In this document: positions 33,246 to 44,299 of the stretch, piece by piece | How positions within the stretch are numbered: the first letter of the stretch is position 1 | Layout: each line of letters starts with the position of its first letter | Assembly: GCA_029876055.1 (NCBI GenBank) | Contig: CM056877.1 | Location: 4,278,001-4,342,000, forward strand | Direction: 5' to 3' | Length of the DNA: 64,000 bases | Source of the DNA: Madurella fahalii | Lineage: Eukaryota > Ascomycota > Sordariomycetes > Sordariales | Notes under the pieces: model-generated | What the model was told of the DNA's origin: nothing | The model's database searches: none | What the model saw: the letters and a program-made list of their open reading frames with translations, nothing else | Position numbers and translations under genes: made by a program

Positions 33246-33620
33246 ATACAGAGGATAAAGAGAATAGGAGACAAGGGTGAACTCTGTGGGACCCCAGCCA
33301 GATCTCTTATTTAGAAGGGGCCTAAGTAATATAGAAGCAGGAAGTATTATAATTACCGGTATAAATAGATTATTGTTAAAAGGGACTTATCTATATACCC
33401 CTAATTTAATATAGAGAATTGTTAGGCTAGTGAACATCAAAAGTCTCGGATATAAGACCGGTAATATAGAGGTATTAACACAGATCCAGGGGAATGTAAT
33501 ACCAAAGAACTTCTTTGATAATTTAGCTATAGATAGAAGAGGGAATACCTATATTGCTTAGGAGACTAGGAGACTAGGACCTGTCAAATAAAACATAGGT
33601 TTAGCATCCTACGACTAACA
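33246..33620 (-). mobile_element. Non-LTR retrotransposon (LINE) reverse-transcriptase fragment
   Basis: The minus strand at about 33295-33246 reads GVPQSSPLSPILFILC, the conserved GxPQGSPLSPxLF block of LINE reverse transcriptases with Gly changed to Ser. The flanking frame is full of stops. It is truncated at 33246 by the repeat copy; the other boundary is a guess. Confidence 0.5.
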
Positions 33621-35440
33621 ATCGTGGAGCTCCCCACCTTTTGGGTGTTTAGTGTAGTTGGTAGTTTGCGACAGGACCTTGGTCAAGGTTAAAAAGGTTA
33701 ATAGAAGGTAGATGGTGATTCTAGACCCAAGAGAGATTAATAATAGCAACGAACTCTAAGATACCCGACTGCTGTCAAGGTAGGTTCAAATGGCGAGGAG
33801 GTATATATTGCTACAGATGAGATTTCGGCCAATGGTAATATATTGGGTGGACAGGTTATCAAAGTTCAGATTTGAGTCGAGTAAAAGTCATGGTGCAGCA
33901 GAGCACTAACTATTGCCCGTTGTACCTCCCATTTACCTATCAGAAGAAAATTGAAACTACGCCTAGGCGTATAGGGCCATGGAATCTCGTGTCCTCCCTG
34001 AGCCGAGACTTCGTCTCGTGACCACATCCTTCTTCGTATTCTCCTCGTCCGCTCAACGTATCAGCAGGTTGCTCTCTTGCAAGACGGACTAAAATATTCC
34101 ATGGGGGAGGTAAGAGGGAGAGAAAAGACTGAGGAAAGAGGGAAACGATAAGGAAATATTCAATAAAGAACTAGGCGCTCTGGTAATTATCTCGCTAGGA
34201 CTCTGATATCTCTCCGCTCCACCTTCCCTCAATGTGGCCCTAGAAATTGTTATCTCAATGATTCCTTAACCTAAATTCGATACCGGCTGCAGCTTCTCAC
34301 TCGTACCTGATTCCGCTTGTCCCTCTCAGCGGCATGGATCACGAAGGCCTTCGTTATCAGTCTGCCGGCCCCCCAAGGCTTCATGCACTCTTACGGAGCG
34401 GTTCGAACCGCCGCTAGACCAGCAGATCACGATACGCAGTCTATTGCACATCGTGACACAAGTCGCACGCCAATCTTGCCAAACGCTACTTCGCCAAAAC
34501 GCAGTTCAGAAGTTATGTCACTTGTCATCCATAACGTAATCGCCAGGTAGTCGGACGAATCACTAACAAAGACAACTGAACCCGACTCGAAACCGACCTT
34601 GGTACCGTCTTGCATCCCGATGATGGACAACCCGTGCTTCTTGGAGCGAGCTTTTGCAGAGCCTGGTAGCGGCACATTGGTAGTTACAACTACAATTCCA
34701 CTTCTCGCTACTAGTATCACGGGCGATAGCGTCACAGCTCCTGGTCCTATCCAGCTCGACATTGTCGCCAACCCCGAGCCAAACGGGCATTGGCCCGGCG
34801 GCTGTGACAACTTCTACTGTGTCTAGTCAGGCAACGACTGCTAGGGTATCGCCAATCAGAATGGCATCTATGTCGAGAATTTCATGACTTGGACTTTCGC
34901 GGTAGACGTAAAGTGCGAGGCACTTTGGAATACTTGCGTTGGTCGGCTTGATCGGCCGGACTAGGACTATCCCACCACGGCCTCACCACACCCTCTCCTA
35001 TCTAAATGTGGGTATGGCCGGCAATTGTAGTTTTAGTTGCTGGCTATTCCTTGGTAAAGATATAGAGCTTCTATGGTCTGTAACAGTGCTGCGGTATTGG
35101 GGACTCCGGTTGTCCGTCCGCATAAACTCGTGGCCAATTGGAGCGCTTTACGGAATTTGGGGGCCCGGGATTCGGAGCAACAGTCAAGGTTCGGATTCTA
35201 CAGTACAAGCCTCCGCCCACTGCGCTAACAGTATAATCCAACTAACCGACATTTCTTATAAATGTGCCCGCGGGATCGGGCTATGCCCTCTGATCTCTCT
35301 TCCTCATCAAGGGACGCGATCAACCGTTGTGCTTCTCCTGCTGGCTCAAAACATCACCTTCACAGTCTCTAGAGGTCAACCCCACAGCGCTTTTTTCTCG
35401 CACCAAAGTCCCAATCTTCCATCCGCACACACCGTCTACA
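33621..35440. other. Mixed intergenic DNA, no supported gene
   Basis: RIP-like composition fades by about 33.9 kb. Several ORFs of 60-190 codons occur in 34.3-35.5 kb on both strands, but none shows recognisable motifs, a good start context or splice-connected partners. The end contains the promoter and pyrimidine-rich leader (35385-35430) of the SDR gene. Confidence 0.4.
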
Positions 35441-36544
35441 ATGGTTGCTCTAGAACAGATCCGCTCTTCCAATTCCAAGATAATGGCAGCTCTCCGGCCT
35501 AGTCTCGTGGCCGTTTTCGCCGGCGCGACCAGTGGTATCGGGGAGACATCGCTGAAGCAGTTCGCCAAGAATGTAGTCAAGCCCAGAATTTACTTTCTCG
35601 GGAGATCTAAGGGGTCCGGCAACCGGATCCGCGCCGAGCTGCAGAAACTGAATCCCGAAGGAGAGTACATCTACATCAGCGTCGATGTCAGCTTGCTCCG
35701 TTCCGTAGACGATGTTTGCCGCCAGATCAAGCGAGAGGAAGCGGCCGTCAACCTTCTGTTCCTGAGCACGGGGACAATGGTCACCGGGAAGGGTGAGTGT
35801 CAAGCAAGAAAGCGCGGCGGCTTGGTGGATGAAGAGCACGGAATTAACCGATCTGTCGCAGATACCGAAGAAGGCCTCCACTATCCCGTAGCTGTGTCAT
35901 ACTACGCCCGCCTTCGCTTCATTGTCAACCTCTTGCCTCTACTGCGAAACGCAAGCGGTCTACGCCGTGTCGTGACCGTCCTTGCAGGCACCAAAGAAGG
36001 CATTGTGTACACGGATGACTTTCAGGGTCGCCACCTCCACATGCTTTCCCGGCGCGGCCGCGGCCACTTCAGCTCAATGATGACACTCGCGCTCGAAGCC
36101 GTTGCACAGAACGCCCCAAGCGTATCCTTCATCCACGATTATCCTGGTTTTGTCAAGACTAACTTTGGAAATGATGTGAAGGGCCTGGCTTTCACGGTCT
36201 TGAGGGCGGTTTTCGAGGCGGCCTTCCCAGTGATTGGGCCGTTTATCGCCACCCCATTTGACGAAGCTGGAGAACGCCAAGTGTTCTTCGCGACGAGCGC
36301 AAGGTTTCCGGAGGGAGGCGAAAATGGCGTCGCCGGTGTTCCGTTGCCGAAGGGTGTCGAGGTAGCGCGAGGGGTGGACGGGAAGTGCGGCAGTGGTGTG
36401 TATTCGATCTCTAACGATGCGGAGAGTGCGCCGCTGAAGGTAGAGCAGCTTCTGAGGAGGTTGAGGGAGGACGGTACAGCGCAGAGGGTGTGGTCGCATG
36501 TGGAGGAGGAATTCGTTCGAATTACCGGGGCTGCTGCTGTGTAA
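35441..36544 (+). CDS. Short-chain dehydrogenase/reductase (SDR) family protein, 344 aa
   Basis: The model join(35441..35792, 35862..36544) totals 1,035 nt. The 69-nt intron (GTGAGT donor, ATTAACC branch region, GTCGCAG acceptor) keeps frame either way. I remove it because its peptide would break the family pattern between LLFLSTGTMVTG and GLHYPVAVSYYARLRF. The Rossmann NAD(P)-binding motif is VAVFAGATSGIGE (residues 22-34), with a FLGRSKGSG second strand. The YYARLRF motif puts Arg where classic SDRs have the catalytic Lys (YxxxK); fungal relatives in secondary metabolism often share this, so activity cannot be assumed. PGFVKTNFG and a long C-terminal tail follow. The ATG at 35441 has A at -3. 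The gene is intact although surrounded by decayed DNA. Substrate unknown. Confidence 0.85.
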   Translation: MVALEQIRSSNSKIMAALRPSLVAVFAGATSGIGETSLKQFAKNVVKPRIYFLGRSKGSGNRIRAELQKLNPEGEYIYISVDVSLLRSVDDVCRQIKREEAAVNLLFLSTGTMVTGKGECQARKRGGLVDEEHGINRSVADTEEGLHYPVAVSYYARLRFIVNLLPLLRNASGLRRVVTVLAGTKEGIVYTDDFQGRHLHMLSRRGRGHFSSMMTLALEAVAQNAPSVSFIHDYPGFVKTNFGNDVKGLAFTVLRAVFEAAFPVIGPFIATPFDEAGERQVFFATSARFPEGGENGVAGVPLPKGVEVARGVDGKCGSGVYSISNDAESAPLKVEQLLRRLREDGTAQRVWSHVEEEFVRITGAAAV

Positions 36545-37497
36545 TTCAATCTCGCACAGTGACCTCCCGCAACCTACCTAGGTAATAAGGAAGTCTGAGA
36601 ATCCCTGCGGAGACTTTAAACTTTCCGGTTCCAGATACGACGTAATCAATCACCGTAGGCAGCGTGACGTTTGTGGCCTTGACTAGCTACGTTGCTCCTT
36701 AAGCCGAGAAACGCGGCTTCGATTTCGATACACGCCGGACGTGGTTATGAAATGCGACTATTTTTTTGAACTCGTAGAGTAGAGCTGATTGCAGCAAGGC
36801 TAGGACTTGGGTTAGGGTACCTTAATTAGTGGACGCCGAGGGTTTATATTAGGGCAAACAAAGACTTTCCCTCCCGAAGCGTTCAGCGTTCCGCTTGATT
36901 CCACAACCCAATACAGCAGCCACAATGGGAGACTTCAACGTGCCCGCACTGCTGTGCACCTTTCTTCTGTGGTGGATAGAGTACAAGACGTAATCGATCA
37001 AGAAGCTGTCTGTCTCTCTCGATAATACTACTTCATTAATTAGGACCGGACCCTGCAACCGACGACTGATTGCGAGGGTGTTTGGTCTTTGGCGTGCCGC
37101 GGTTGAATCATAATGTGAGGGTTTCTGGTATGGGATACGATGGTATATTCGTGGTTGCACGAGGAGTGAAACGGTGGAGGCCTATGGAGCTGGGTGGACA
37201 TGCCGCTCTTTCGCGCACGGACCATGTGCACGTACCATGTAGGGTAGAGCAGCACCTACTGTTCGGTAAGGCCTCATGGGTCGGTTTCTCACGACCCGAC
37301 GGACACGCTTAGGCGTATTGCTCTGCAGTCTGTAGCCTACTTGGAGTAGTACTGCATAACAACTACTTAGATATTTATGAGAGCGGGTGGCGATGTACTA
37401 TCCATATTCTAATCTCAGGTCTAGTTTCTCACTGTCCAATGAACTACGACGCGCGTTAAAGTAGTGAGGCTCGTTCGACTGAGAAAAAAGACAAGAT
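36545..37497. other. Intergenic, no supported gene
   Basis: This lies between the convergent ends of the SDR gene and the beta-lactamase-like gene, and should hold both terminators. No recognisable ORF, repeat or RNA was seen. Confidence 0.4.
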
Positions 37498-39477
37498 TCA
37501 ATCCGTCCTACGTAAGGTTTTCTTCAAGACGGGGACCTCCACCGCTGTTGCGCGTCCATCCTGGTCAACCTCAAAAACAAACAGGTCCGCTGGATAACCT
37601 CCGTAGCGGAGGCCGTCGATCGCACTCCATGACCCGCACAGTTGATCAGCTGGCTGCCCTACGGCGCCGTATACTGCTCGAAAGGCGATCCTGTTGCCGC
37701 CGGTCAGGGTCGTCGGATATAACCACGCTCCGATCTCGGCTGCCAGCTCCGCACCGACTGTACCTCCCACGGACGCGAACATGTTGGTCCCGTTGCTCAC
37801 AAGGCTGGCGAGAAAGAGGCCAGGCTCGTTAGGAAGAATAGTGATTTCGGCAGATGAGTTATCGGGAAGTGTATAATTGCCGGCGAAGTTGACTCGCGCC
37901 TGTTCCCTGGCAGCATGTTCACCCGCCACGAGCCATGTGGTCGTGAGGAGGGCTTGTAAAGTGTTATATACCGGTCCGACTGAAGGCCCTGCTGCGAGAA
38001 GCGCTATTCCTATGTTGTGGTCAGGGGAGAGCCCTAGCAGGCTGAGATACTGGCCGATGCCGCCATTCTTCGAGTACACATCGACAAGCCGCGTAGTGTT
38101 AGACGACGGTGCGATGGGCAGCCTCAGTCGCAAGATCTCCCACGGTCGGCCGACCGACACGAAAGGACTGGATGTGTGTGAAACTGGTTTCAACCACTTC
38201 CGTGTCGCCTGCGTAGAAAGAAGCGAGGAATTGAGGATGGACCGGCCCATCCGGCTGAGGTCGGCCACGGACTGGATATACGCTCCAGCCCTAATGAATC
38301 TCCATCAGCCCACAAAAACAAAAAATAAAAAGAGGTAAAAAACAAAAAGGTGGGCATGGTACGGTCAATTGAACGTCATTTAAATTCACTTACGGTCCCT
38401 CATCTCCCAGATCCTCGGTCCAGCCGTCTACAACAATTGCATCACTGTCGTTCAGTGGAGTTGATAGGAACGTCCGTGTTAGTCCTAGGGGCTTCAATAA
38501 CTCGTCCTCAACAAGAGTGGCGAAATCCTGTCCGGTGATATTCTCAACGGCATATGCCAGGACTTGAAAGGCCATATTCGAGTAGATCGGGGAGTGGTAG
38601 GCCGGCAAAACTGGCCACCTTTCCAGGATCATTGCCATTGACTCTATGTGTAGCAACGCCGCCGTCAGTACGTTAAAGTAGCTAGGACTACTAGTTACGA
38701 GATGGTTGGTTAATTCTTCTCAACTCACCCGCTCTTGTGCATGCTCTGAGGCCGCCGGTGGCTGTGCCGCACTGAACAATCTCCGTCTCGTTCAAATTGG
38801 GAAGTCCGGGAACTCCGGAGGGAAGGATGGCCGAGAGATCTCCGAAGGCATCTAACATAACATTTAGCTGTTGCTTGACCTCCATCCTCTTCTTTCCTTG
38901 CCTTGACAACCTAAGCCCAATAATGAGAAGAATCCGGGTCGCACTTACAATCTCTTCCGATGCCGCCCATTTGGCTCGCTAGAGCTCCGAGAGTGACCTC
39001 GGACCATTGAACGTCGTCGACAGCGTTGCCTGGTTGGCGACCGGCAGCTGCGAGCTCGGGCACATAGTTGGTGACCGGCTCGTTCCAGTACCTGTCCGAC
39101 AGCTTGGATAGTATCGCGTACACCGACACCAGTTTGGCGATGCTACCAATTCGATACAGGGTCCCGGGTCCAACCGGGCTTCCACTTAGGGAGCCGTTTG
39201 CGTTAGGCGCCGTCGTGTGGTAATATTCGTAGATCGGCTCGTCGACCTGAGGGCTAAACACTTGGATGGCAAACGACGTTGTGCTGTTGTCAAACTGTCC
39301 ACTGGAAAGGGCTTGGGCGAGCGCCTCGTCGAAGGCGTCTTTGGCCGCGTTCAGCGCCGGAGAGGAGGCGGGGTTGGTGACAGCTGGGTAAGCCGGCCCG
39401 AGTATGGGGCAGTTTTGTCCATGACAGAGCCCAGCGAGGGTCCAGAGAAGGAAGATGTTGCGCAAAAACAGCCCCAT
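37498..39477 (-). CDS. Secreted beta-lactamase-like serine hydrolase, 564 aa
   Basis: The model complement(join(37498..38290, 38394..38643, 38729..38851, 38949..39477)) gives 1,695 nt in frame. The introns are 103, 85 and 97 nt with donors GTAAGT, GTGAGT and GTAAGT and acceptors ATTAG, CATAG and GTTAG. The N-terminus MGLFLRNIFLLWTLAGLCHG is a signal peptide. The class C/esterase-type active site is present: S-I-A-K at residues 112-115 (YRIGSIAKLVSVYAI) and Y-S-N near 238-240 (PIYSNMAFQVLAYA). Several N-x-S/T sites fit secretion. Length and layout match the fungal PF00144 group, enzymes of mostly unknown substrate (esterase, peptidase or beta-lactam-like). The C-terminal ~200 residues form a beta-rich extension usual for this group. 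No breaks were found. Confidence 0.88.
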
Positions 39478-40188
39478 TTCGGAAACACGATTAAACCCCA
39501 GAAAACTGAATGGCTCGTTGAAGGAATGCGAAATATTGGCTGATAATTTTGCCGGGCCATGGTTCTTTATGTCACATCCACCCTGTATGCCCTGCGGGGG
39601 ATCGTCGTCATCCGCCCGGCGCCGTGGGGCTGAGCCCGGACGTGAGGGATGAAAGGACCAATGGTACTATTGACCAGAATTCCGTTTCTCGCGTCAAAGC
39701 CACCACCACACGCGTCGCAAGGCCGACCGGAAAGAAGTGCCCAATGAGATCGGGAGGGGCTTGGATCGGTTAACTTACCTGGTTTGTCATGCTACTTTTG
39801 GCCTTCGGTGCCGGGGCCGCCAGGGCCAAGGATGGCCGTCGGGTTGTTCTAAGGCATGCAGAACTACATGTACGCAGATAGCTACGTAAGATACCAAGTG
39901 GCATGAAGAGCTCAACTCCGGTGCTTGGCCGTCTACAAGGTTGGGTGACGTGGATGTGACATGCGTCTATTCAAACGCTGGTCTTCGTCCTGACCGGTAT
40001 GAACCTCTCGTCGGCCTACTGTAACTAAGTCCAATGGAAGGAGGCTGCCTCTGAATACGCAAGTGACGGAATCGAGTTCGAGGGTGCTGGGATCTGAGCC
40101 TTCCCACACGCTGAAAAGCATGGCCAACCCGGCGTCGACATACCGGAATCAAAAGCCAACGGAATGAGGTTGAGTTACTGGGAATTCA
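39478..40188. other. Intergenic: promoter of the beta-lactamase-like gene, no gene
   Basis: No coding frame with recognisable features was found. The stretch ends in fragments of other genes (TPR and bZIP) described separately. Confidence 0.4.
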
Positions 40189-40320
40189 GTGGTGGGAACG
40201 CTCAAGAGGGCACTGGGAGAGAAGCATCCCTCGACGCTGACCAGCATGAATAATCTCGCTTTTCCTTCGGAGAGTCAGGGCCGTCTTGAAGAAGCTTTAC
40301 ATTTGGTGCGGCGGTTAGAC
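40189..40320 (+). pseudogene. Fragment of a kinesin-light-chain-type TPR repeat gene
   Basis: The plus strand reads TLKRALGEKHPSTLTSMNNL and then AFPSESQGRLEEAL, about one TPR unit of the LG-x-x-HP-x-TL-x-SM-x-NLA type. That type is found in many fungal NACHT/NB-ARC receptor-like proteins. Nothing upstream or downstream completes a protein, and the frame decays after about 40 codons. It is a scrap, probably left by recombination or retro-insertion. Confidence 0.6.
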
Positions 40321-40469
40321 AGAGGCTCCGCCGACGCAAAGGGAGCATTGCCTCGGCCTGTCTCTTCCACTATGAAGACGGACATAACAGCCATGTACTC
40401 TCTGGAGGGTCATTCTTGATGACGGACCATTTTACAACGTCGGCTGTTGAACGGTTGATGTGGCAATGA

Positions 40470-40853
40470 CAGGGTTCACATCACGGCAGGTGTCCTATAG
40501 TCATCAGCATCTGTTCGAACTCTACTACGGTTAGCCGAAGTTGGTCAGATCTGGGTGAGTCTGTCGCAGACTGCCCCCGAAATGCGAACCACGTCCCTGA
40601 AAACGGCGGAAAAGCGTTGACACGGGCGCACAACAATGCAGCAGCCACTCGGTACCGCGCTAAAACACAGACCATCGTGGCCCAGATGGAGGTCGCAGAA
40701 CGTGAGATCAACCTGCAGAACAAGTCACAGCTAGCCTGCGCAGGGCAGCTGCATGATGAGATTTTCGTGCCAAAGAACAAGCTGCTACAGCACGCGGACT
40801 GCGGCTGCCAATTCATCGATGGACACCTCTTTGAAGTGGCACACAAGGCGTGA
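40470..40853 (+). pseudogene. bZIP transcription-factor C-terminal fragment (ATF/CREB-like)
   Basis: An open frame from 40470 to the stop at 40851-40853 carries the bZIP basic region and leucine zipper: NNAAATRYRAKTQTIVAQME, then a heptad region with LQNKSQLACAGQLHDEIF and the C-terminal HADCGCQFIDGHLFEV. This is the pattern of fungal ATF/CREB-type factors, where the basic region is N-x-x-A-A-x-x-x-R. There is no credible start codon and no N-terminal domain. Upstream sequence belongs to unrelated scraps, so this is most likely a displaced 3' fragment. Whether it is transcribed is unknown. Confidence 0.55.
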
Positions 40854-42082
40854 GGAAGTGTGACAATATCTTCTTACCAAGCCAGACATGCCTGACAGTT
40901 CACCTTGTCCAAGCTGCGATGGGGGACAAGGCACTGTGGAAGAATATAACACCCGACCGTTCCGTCGTTATTGACCCACCACGTCATAACATGCAGATTC
41001 AAAGTGCCCCTAGCGATACCGATGTAAAACTTCTTGCCTGTTTCTTGCTATTGCCAGCTCAATCGCCAGTACCCGCTTATACAGCAAAGGTACTCACGAC
41101 ATCGCATAAGTTGAGGCGCAAAGCGACGGTGCAATCACTCTATTGCCATTAAAACCAACCGGTTCAATGAGTTCCAAAGATGCTTGGAGATTATGATGCT
41201 GCTTATTCCAAACAGATAATACCTAGGCACCTAAGGCTGGCGTGTTTGCGACGAACCCCGCGACCTTACTCCCCTTTGATAACAGCTCTTGCCGTGAACT
41301 TGGCCATAACCTATGCGGTACCTTTGGGGCCAGGATTGTTCGTGATCATCGGTCTTTCCTGAACTGGAGGGGAAGTACAGAAGGACCTCCAACTGTTGCG
41401 GCAGCTCCCGGGTATCTTCATCGGAGCTGGTGCACGAATATCCGTGGTTATTCAACTCATCAGAGCCATCCTCCAACTCTAGAATCAAGCCCACCGAGGT
41501 TGTTGGACGTTAATTCTTCGATATTGCAACTCTGAACCAACAACATATACATCAGAACGCCTTGCCTCGCATCTTGGCCGTGTGCATGGCATTTATCCGG
41601 GATTGGGGAGAAGTTGACCCAAGGCATTACTCCCGATGTCACACCAAGGGTCTGAAATTACGGGGCGAATTTAGCAACCGGGCATGAAGCTCGTATGAGG
41701 TACATGATATAGCAATGAGTGCACAACGAAGTATAATGCGATTGGTCCCTTCAGAGGTAGTTGGGTGGTGAAAGACTCGCTTACTGAACAAGTTAATAAC
41801 TTACCTGAGACAAGATTCTTCCTAACGAGAGATTATATCCTTATCGCCATTGTGTGCTCCCCTCTGAGATTCCAGAGTATCCTCGTACTCCGTTGTGCTG
41901 TTTACGAGTTCCCTGAACATTCCTTACAGAGCACTTCCTGATTGGTCCGTTTTTCGTGCCTGGGCTGTCTTACATCCTGTCTGTCGCCTCCCCTGGCTAC
42001 GGTCCCGTTATTTCCTAGTTAATTTGTGTTGTATTGTGCACTGGCTCGGCTATGCCGTGCTGTTGGTCCTCTGCTTTCGCTA
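40854..42082. other. Intergenic, no supported gene
   Basis: This is mixed-composition DNA with only short frames. Its right end forms the upstream region of the DUF7136 remnant and is not strongly AT-rich. Confidence 0.4.
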
Positions 42083-42091
42083 GTATATATA
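42083..42091 (+). promoter_or_regulatory. TATA-like box upstream of the DUF7136 remnant
   Basis: TATATATA lies about 220 nt before the remnant's ATG, followed by a pyrimidine-rich leader (42115-42190). It looks like a preserved fungal core promoter in front of a dead gene. Confidence 0.35.
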
Positions 42092-42307
42092 GGGAGCACC
42101 AATAGTTCTTGCATCTAACTGCATTTATGCTGCTTTTGCTCACTCTTCCATTCCCTCCTTTCAGCACTACTGCCCAACCTCGGCCGTAGCCGACTCCGCT
42201 CTATAAGTCAATTTCCCTGCATGCTATCCTTCCACAATATCTTGCCCCTTCTATAGGCAGTTGTATACGGCCCAATTCCTATTGCAGCTCAAACCCAGGA
42301 TGCTACT

Positions 42308-42820
42308 ATGACGTACCTGGCAATTGTCGAGTTCGACCCCTTGTTTCCTCGTAACGAGACCTATTCCCCTACATCTGTCTTCCCTATCGTCTTTGCCATA
42401 TAGAATATAGTTGCCGCTGGCCCTTCAATGGCCCTGTACCTGAATTAGATCTTAGGAAAGTTTCGGATAGCAGAGAACGTCGACCGTATAGAAGCTATCA
42501 TCATACTGAACAGAGCTTCAAACAACTTACTAAACGATCTCTACTTTATTAACCTCTAGACTAAGAGCTTAGATAAAGCCGCTAGTATCTATATACTGCA
42601 CTAGAACTTCGGTTTTACCAATTATATACCTAGTTATCTCGAATAGAATACTCTAGTAACAAGCCTCAGCACCTCAACTATCTTTACAATCGAAGAAAGA
42701 ACATAACAGCCTATTTATACTACTATCTAGAACACTTACCTAGAGAACGCTATTACTATTAGCATTATAGGAACGTATATAATACCTAGAGAGCGAGATG
42801 TAAATAAGGGCTACGAGCTA
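42308..42820 (+). pseudogene. DUF7136-like secreted protein gene killed by RIP-type stops
   Basis: From the ATG at 42308 the frame reads LAIVEFDPLFPRNETYSPTS and VFPIVFAI, the opening block of the fungal DUF7136 family (beta-strand, then FPRN-D/E-T-Y). After that, TAG codons stand where Gln or Trp are expected (first at FAI-stop-NI), without indels. The frame can be followed to about 42790 as one reading phase. C-to-T and G-to-A change of CAG and TGG explains all the stops I saw. The promoter side is not obviously mutated. The gene ends against a Gypsy-type LTR. Confidence 0.65.
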
Positions 42821-42823
42821 TAC

Positions 42824-43136
42824 TGTGAGGACCGGCTGAGCGGGGCCAGCGTGAGGCGTGGTCCGGAAGCCTCGGAGCCGCAGCATAAGCGAGCCTCAGA
42901 AGCAACAACGGCACTAAGCTGGAATAGCATAAATAGCGCGTCAGATGAGCGTCGAAGGGGCGCACCAACAAGGAGGACGACAAAGCAGCAGAGCGGGGAA
43001 GTAAGCCCTAGTGATACTGTCACGGGCATAAGAAGGAGGGCGGGAGACAGAGCTTAGGAGGGAGGTAGAGTTCAATGAGACCACCACTCAACCCCTAACG
43101 AGCACTCTGCTCCTACGTTACACGTGTACTGCTTGT
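42824..43136 (+). repeat. Gypsy-type LTR, copy A (5' portion; continues at 56920-56965)
   Basis: It starts TGTGAGGACCGGCTGAGCGG and matches, in inverted orientation, the LTR at 57832-58203. It breaks off at 43136 where a Copia LTR begins. The missing end (CTCTGGTCTTACTACCCTTG onward) is found on the far side of the Copia element, at 56920-56965. The flanks TATAC (before 42824) and TATAT (after 56965) fit a 5-bp target duplication with one C/T change. Confidence 0.75.
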
Positions 43137-43398
43137 TGTCGGATGCACAGCACCTCTGAACGTTCGGAGTTCAATTTAGGATGCAAATTCAGGATCGAAA
43201 ATTGAGGATGTCCTCTTTCTTCCTTGTCTAACGGAGGTGAATCTCCTTCTTATTCCCAATTTCCTGGACCACGGAGACCCGGGTTGACGGGTCTCCGAGA
43301 GATCGGATCACACTTATCCGAGTCGCACTAATCCGGATCACACTGATCCGGGTTCGTGTTTTGCAGATCCAGGATCCAGCTTCCTGACCCTTTTGACA
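43137..43398 (-). repeat. Copia 3' LTR
   Basis: 262 bp, TG...CA with TGTC/GACA inverted tips. Compared with the other LTR it keeps C or G at nearly all differing sites, so it is the less RIP-altered copy. Confidence 0.88.
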
Positions 43399-44299
43399 CA
43401 CCCCTCAGATTCAACCTATCAAGGGCTTGAATCTGGACTTCTCTCTTGCAGACTGAGTATCTGCGTCAGCCCTAGTTGCTTGATAAATCTTTGGTGCAAG
43501 TAGGCCAGGGAAAAACCTGTGGGTACCCGAATGGGTTAAACCCGTTGAACCGTGGGTAGGCCGGGTGGGTACCCAAATGTATGTAGGTACATATGGGTTT
43601 TACCTATAACCTATAGGTCAAAAATATTTCGGGTGGGTATTACCCACCACAATTTGAGTGATTGGATATAACTATATCAATTAGTGTAATTACCCTTGTA
43701 ACCATCATCTGCAATAAAATTCAACTGTGTTGACTCCTATACATTCCTATGATCCGTTTGCAAGCCTACGGTAATCCCTTCTTTTTGTCGCCCTCCCCCT
43801 CTGTATACTGTAAAGAGTAGTATCATGGTCACTCTCCTTAGTAGCATCTTGCCTCTGATGCTTCCTTTTCCTTGCCCCTTGCCTTTCTGCCTACTCTATT
43901 TTACGACCAAGCTCCTTATTACTACTATTTAGATTCAGCTGACCTATTCTTGAACTACCTCTGCTTGAAGTGCTAACTCCCTTTCTTGCCTGCTCCTGTA
44001 ATCCCTGAGTGGGAATCGTCGTCTGTTCCAACTCCTAGGACTGAGAACTGTCTGAATATAGAGTAGTGTCGTGGATACAGCGAGTGAAACTCGCTATATA
44101 ACTCCTATCCCTAGCAACTTCAATTCCCTCTGTATCTTCCAACTCCTCTTTACTGATATATCGAATATCAAGAGCTTTATAGATAGTATTTAGCCAAGCC
44201 TAGTGTGTTTTAAGGGAATCATCCTCCTCAGACTCCGGTGTCTCTGTTACCTGGTTATAGTATATTAAGAGGTTTATACTAATTAGGTCGTCCTACTGA

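Noticed and set aside
34317..34826. Overlapping ORFs on both strands at 34.3-34.8 kb (for example one ending GHWPGGCDNFYCV).
   Set aside because: Start codons are not ATG in good context, frames are short and no family is evident.
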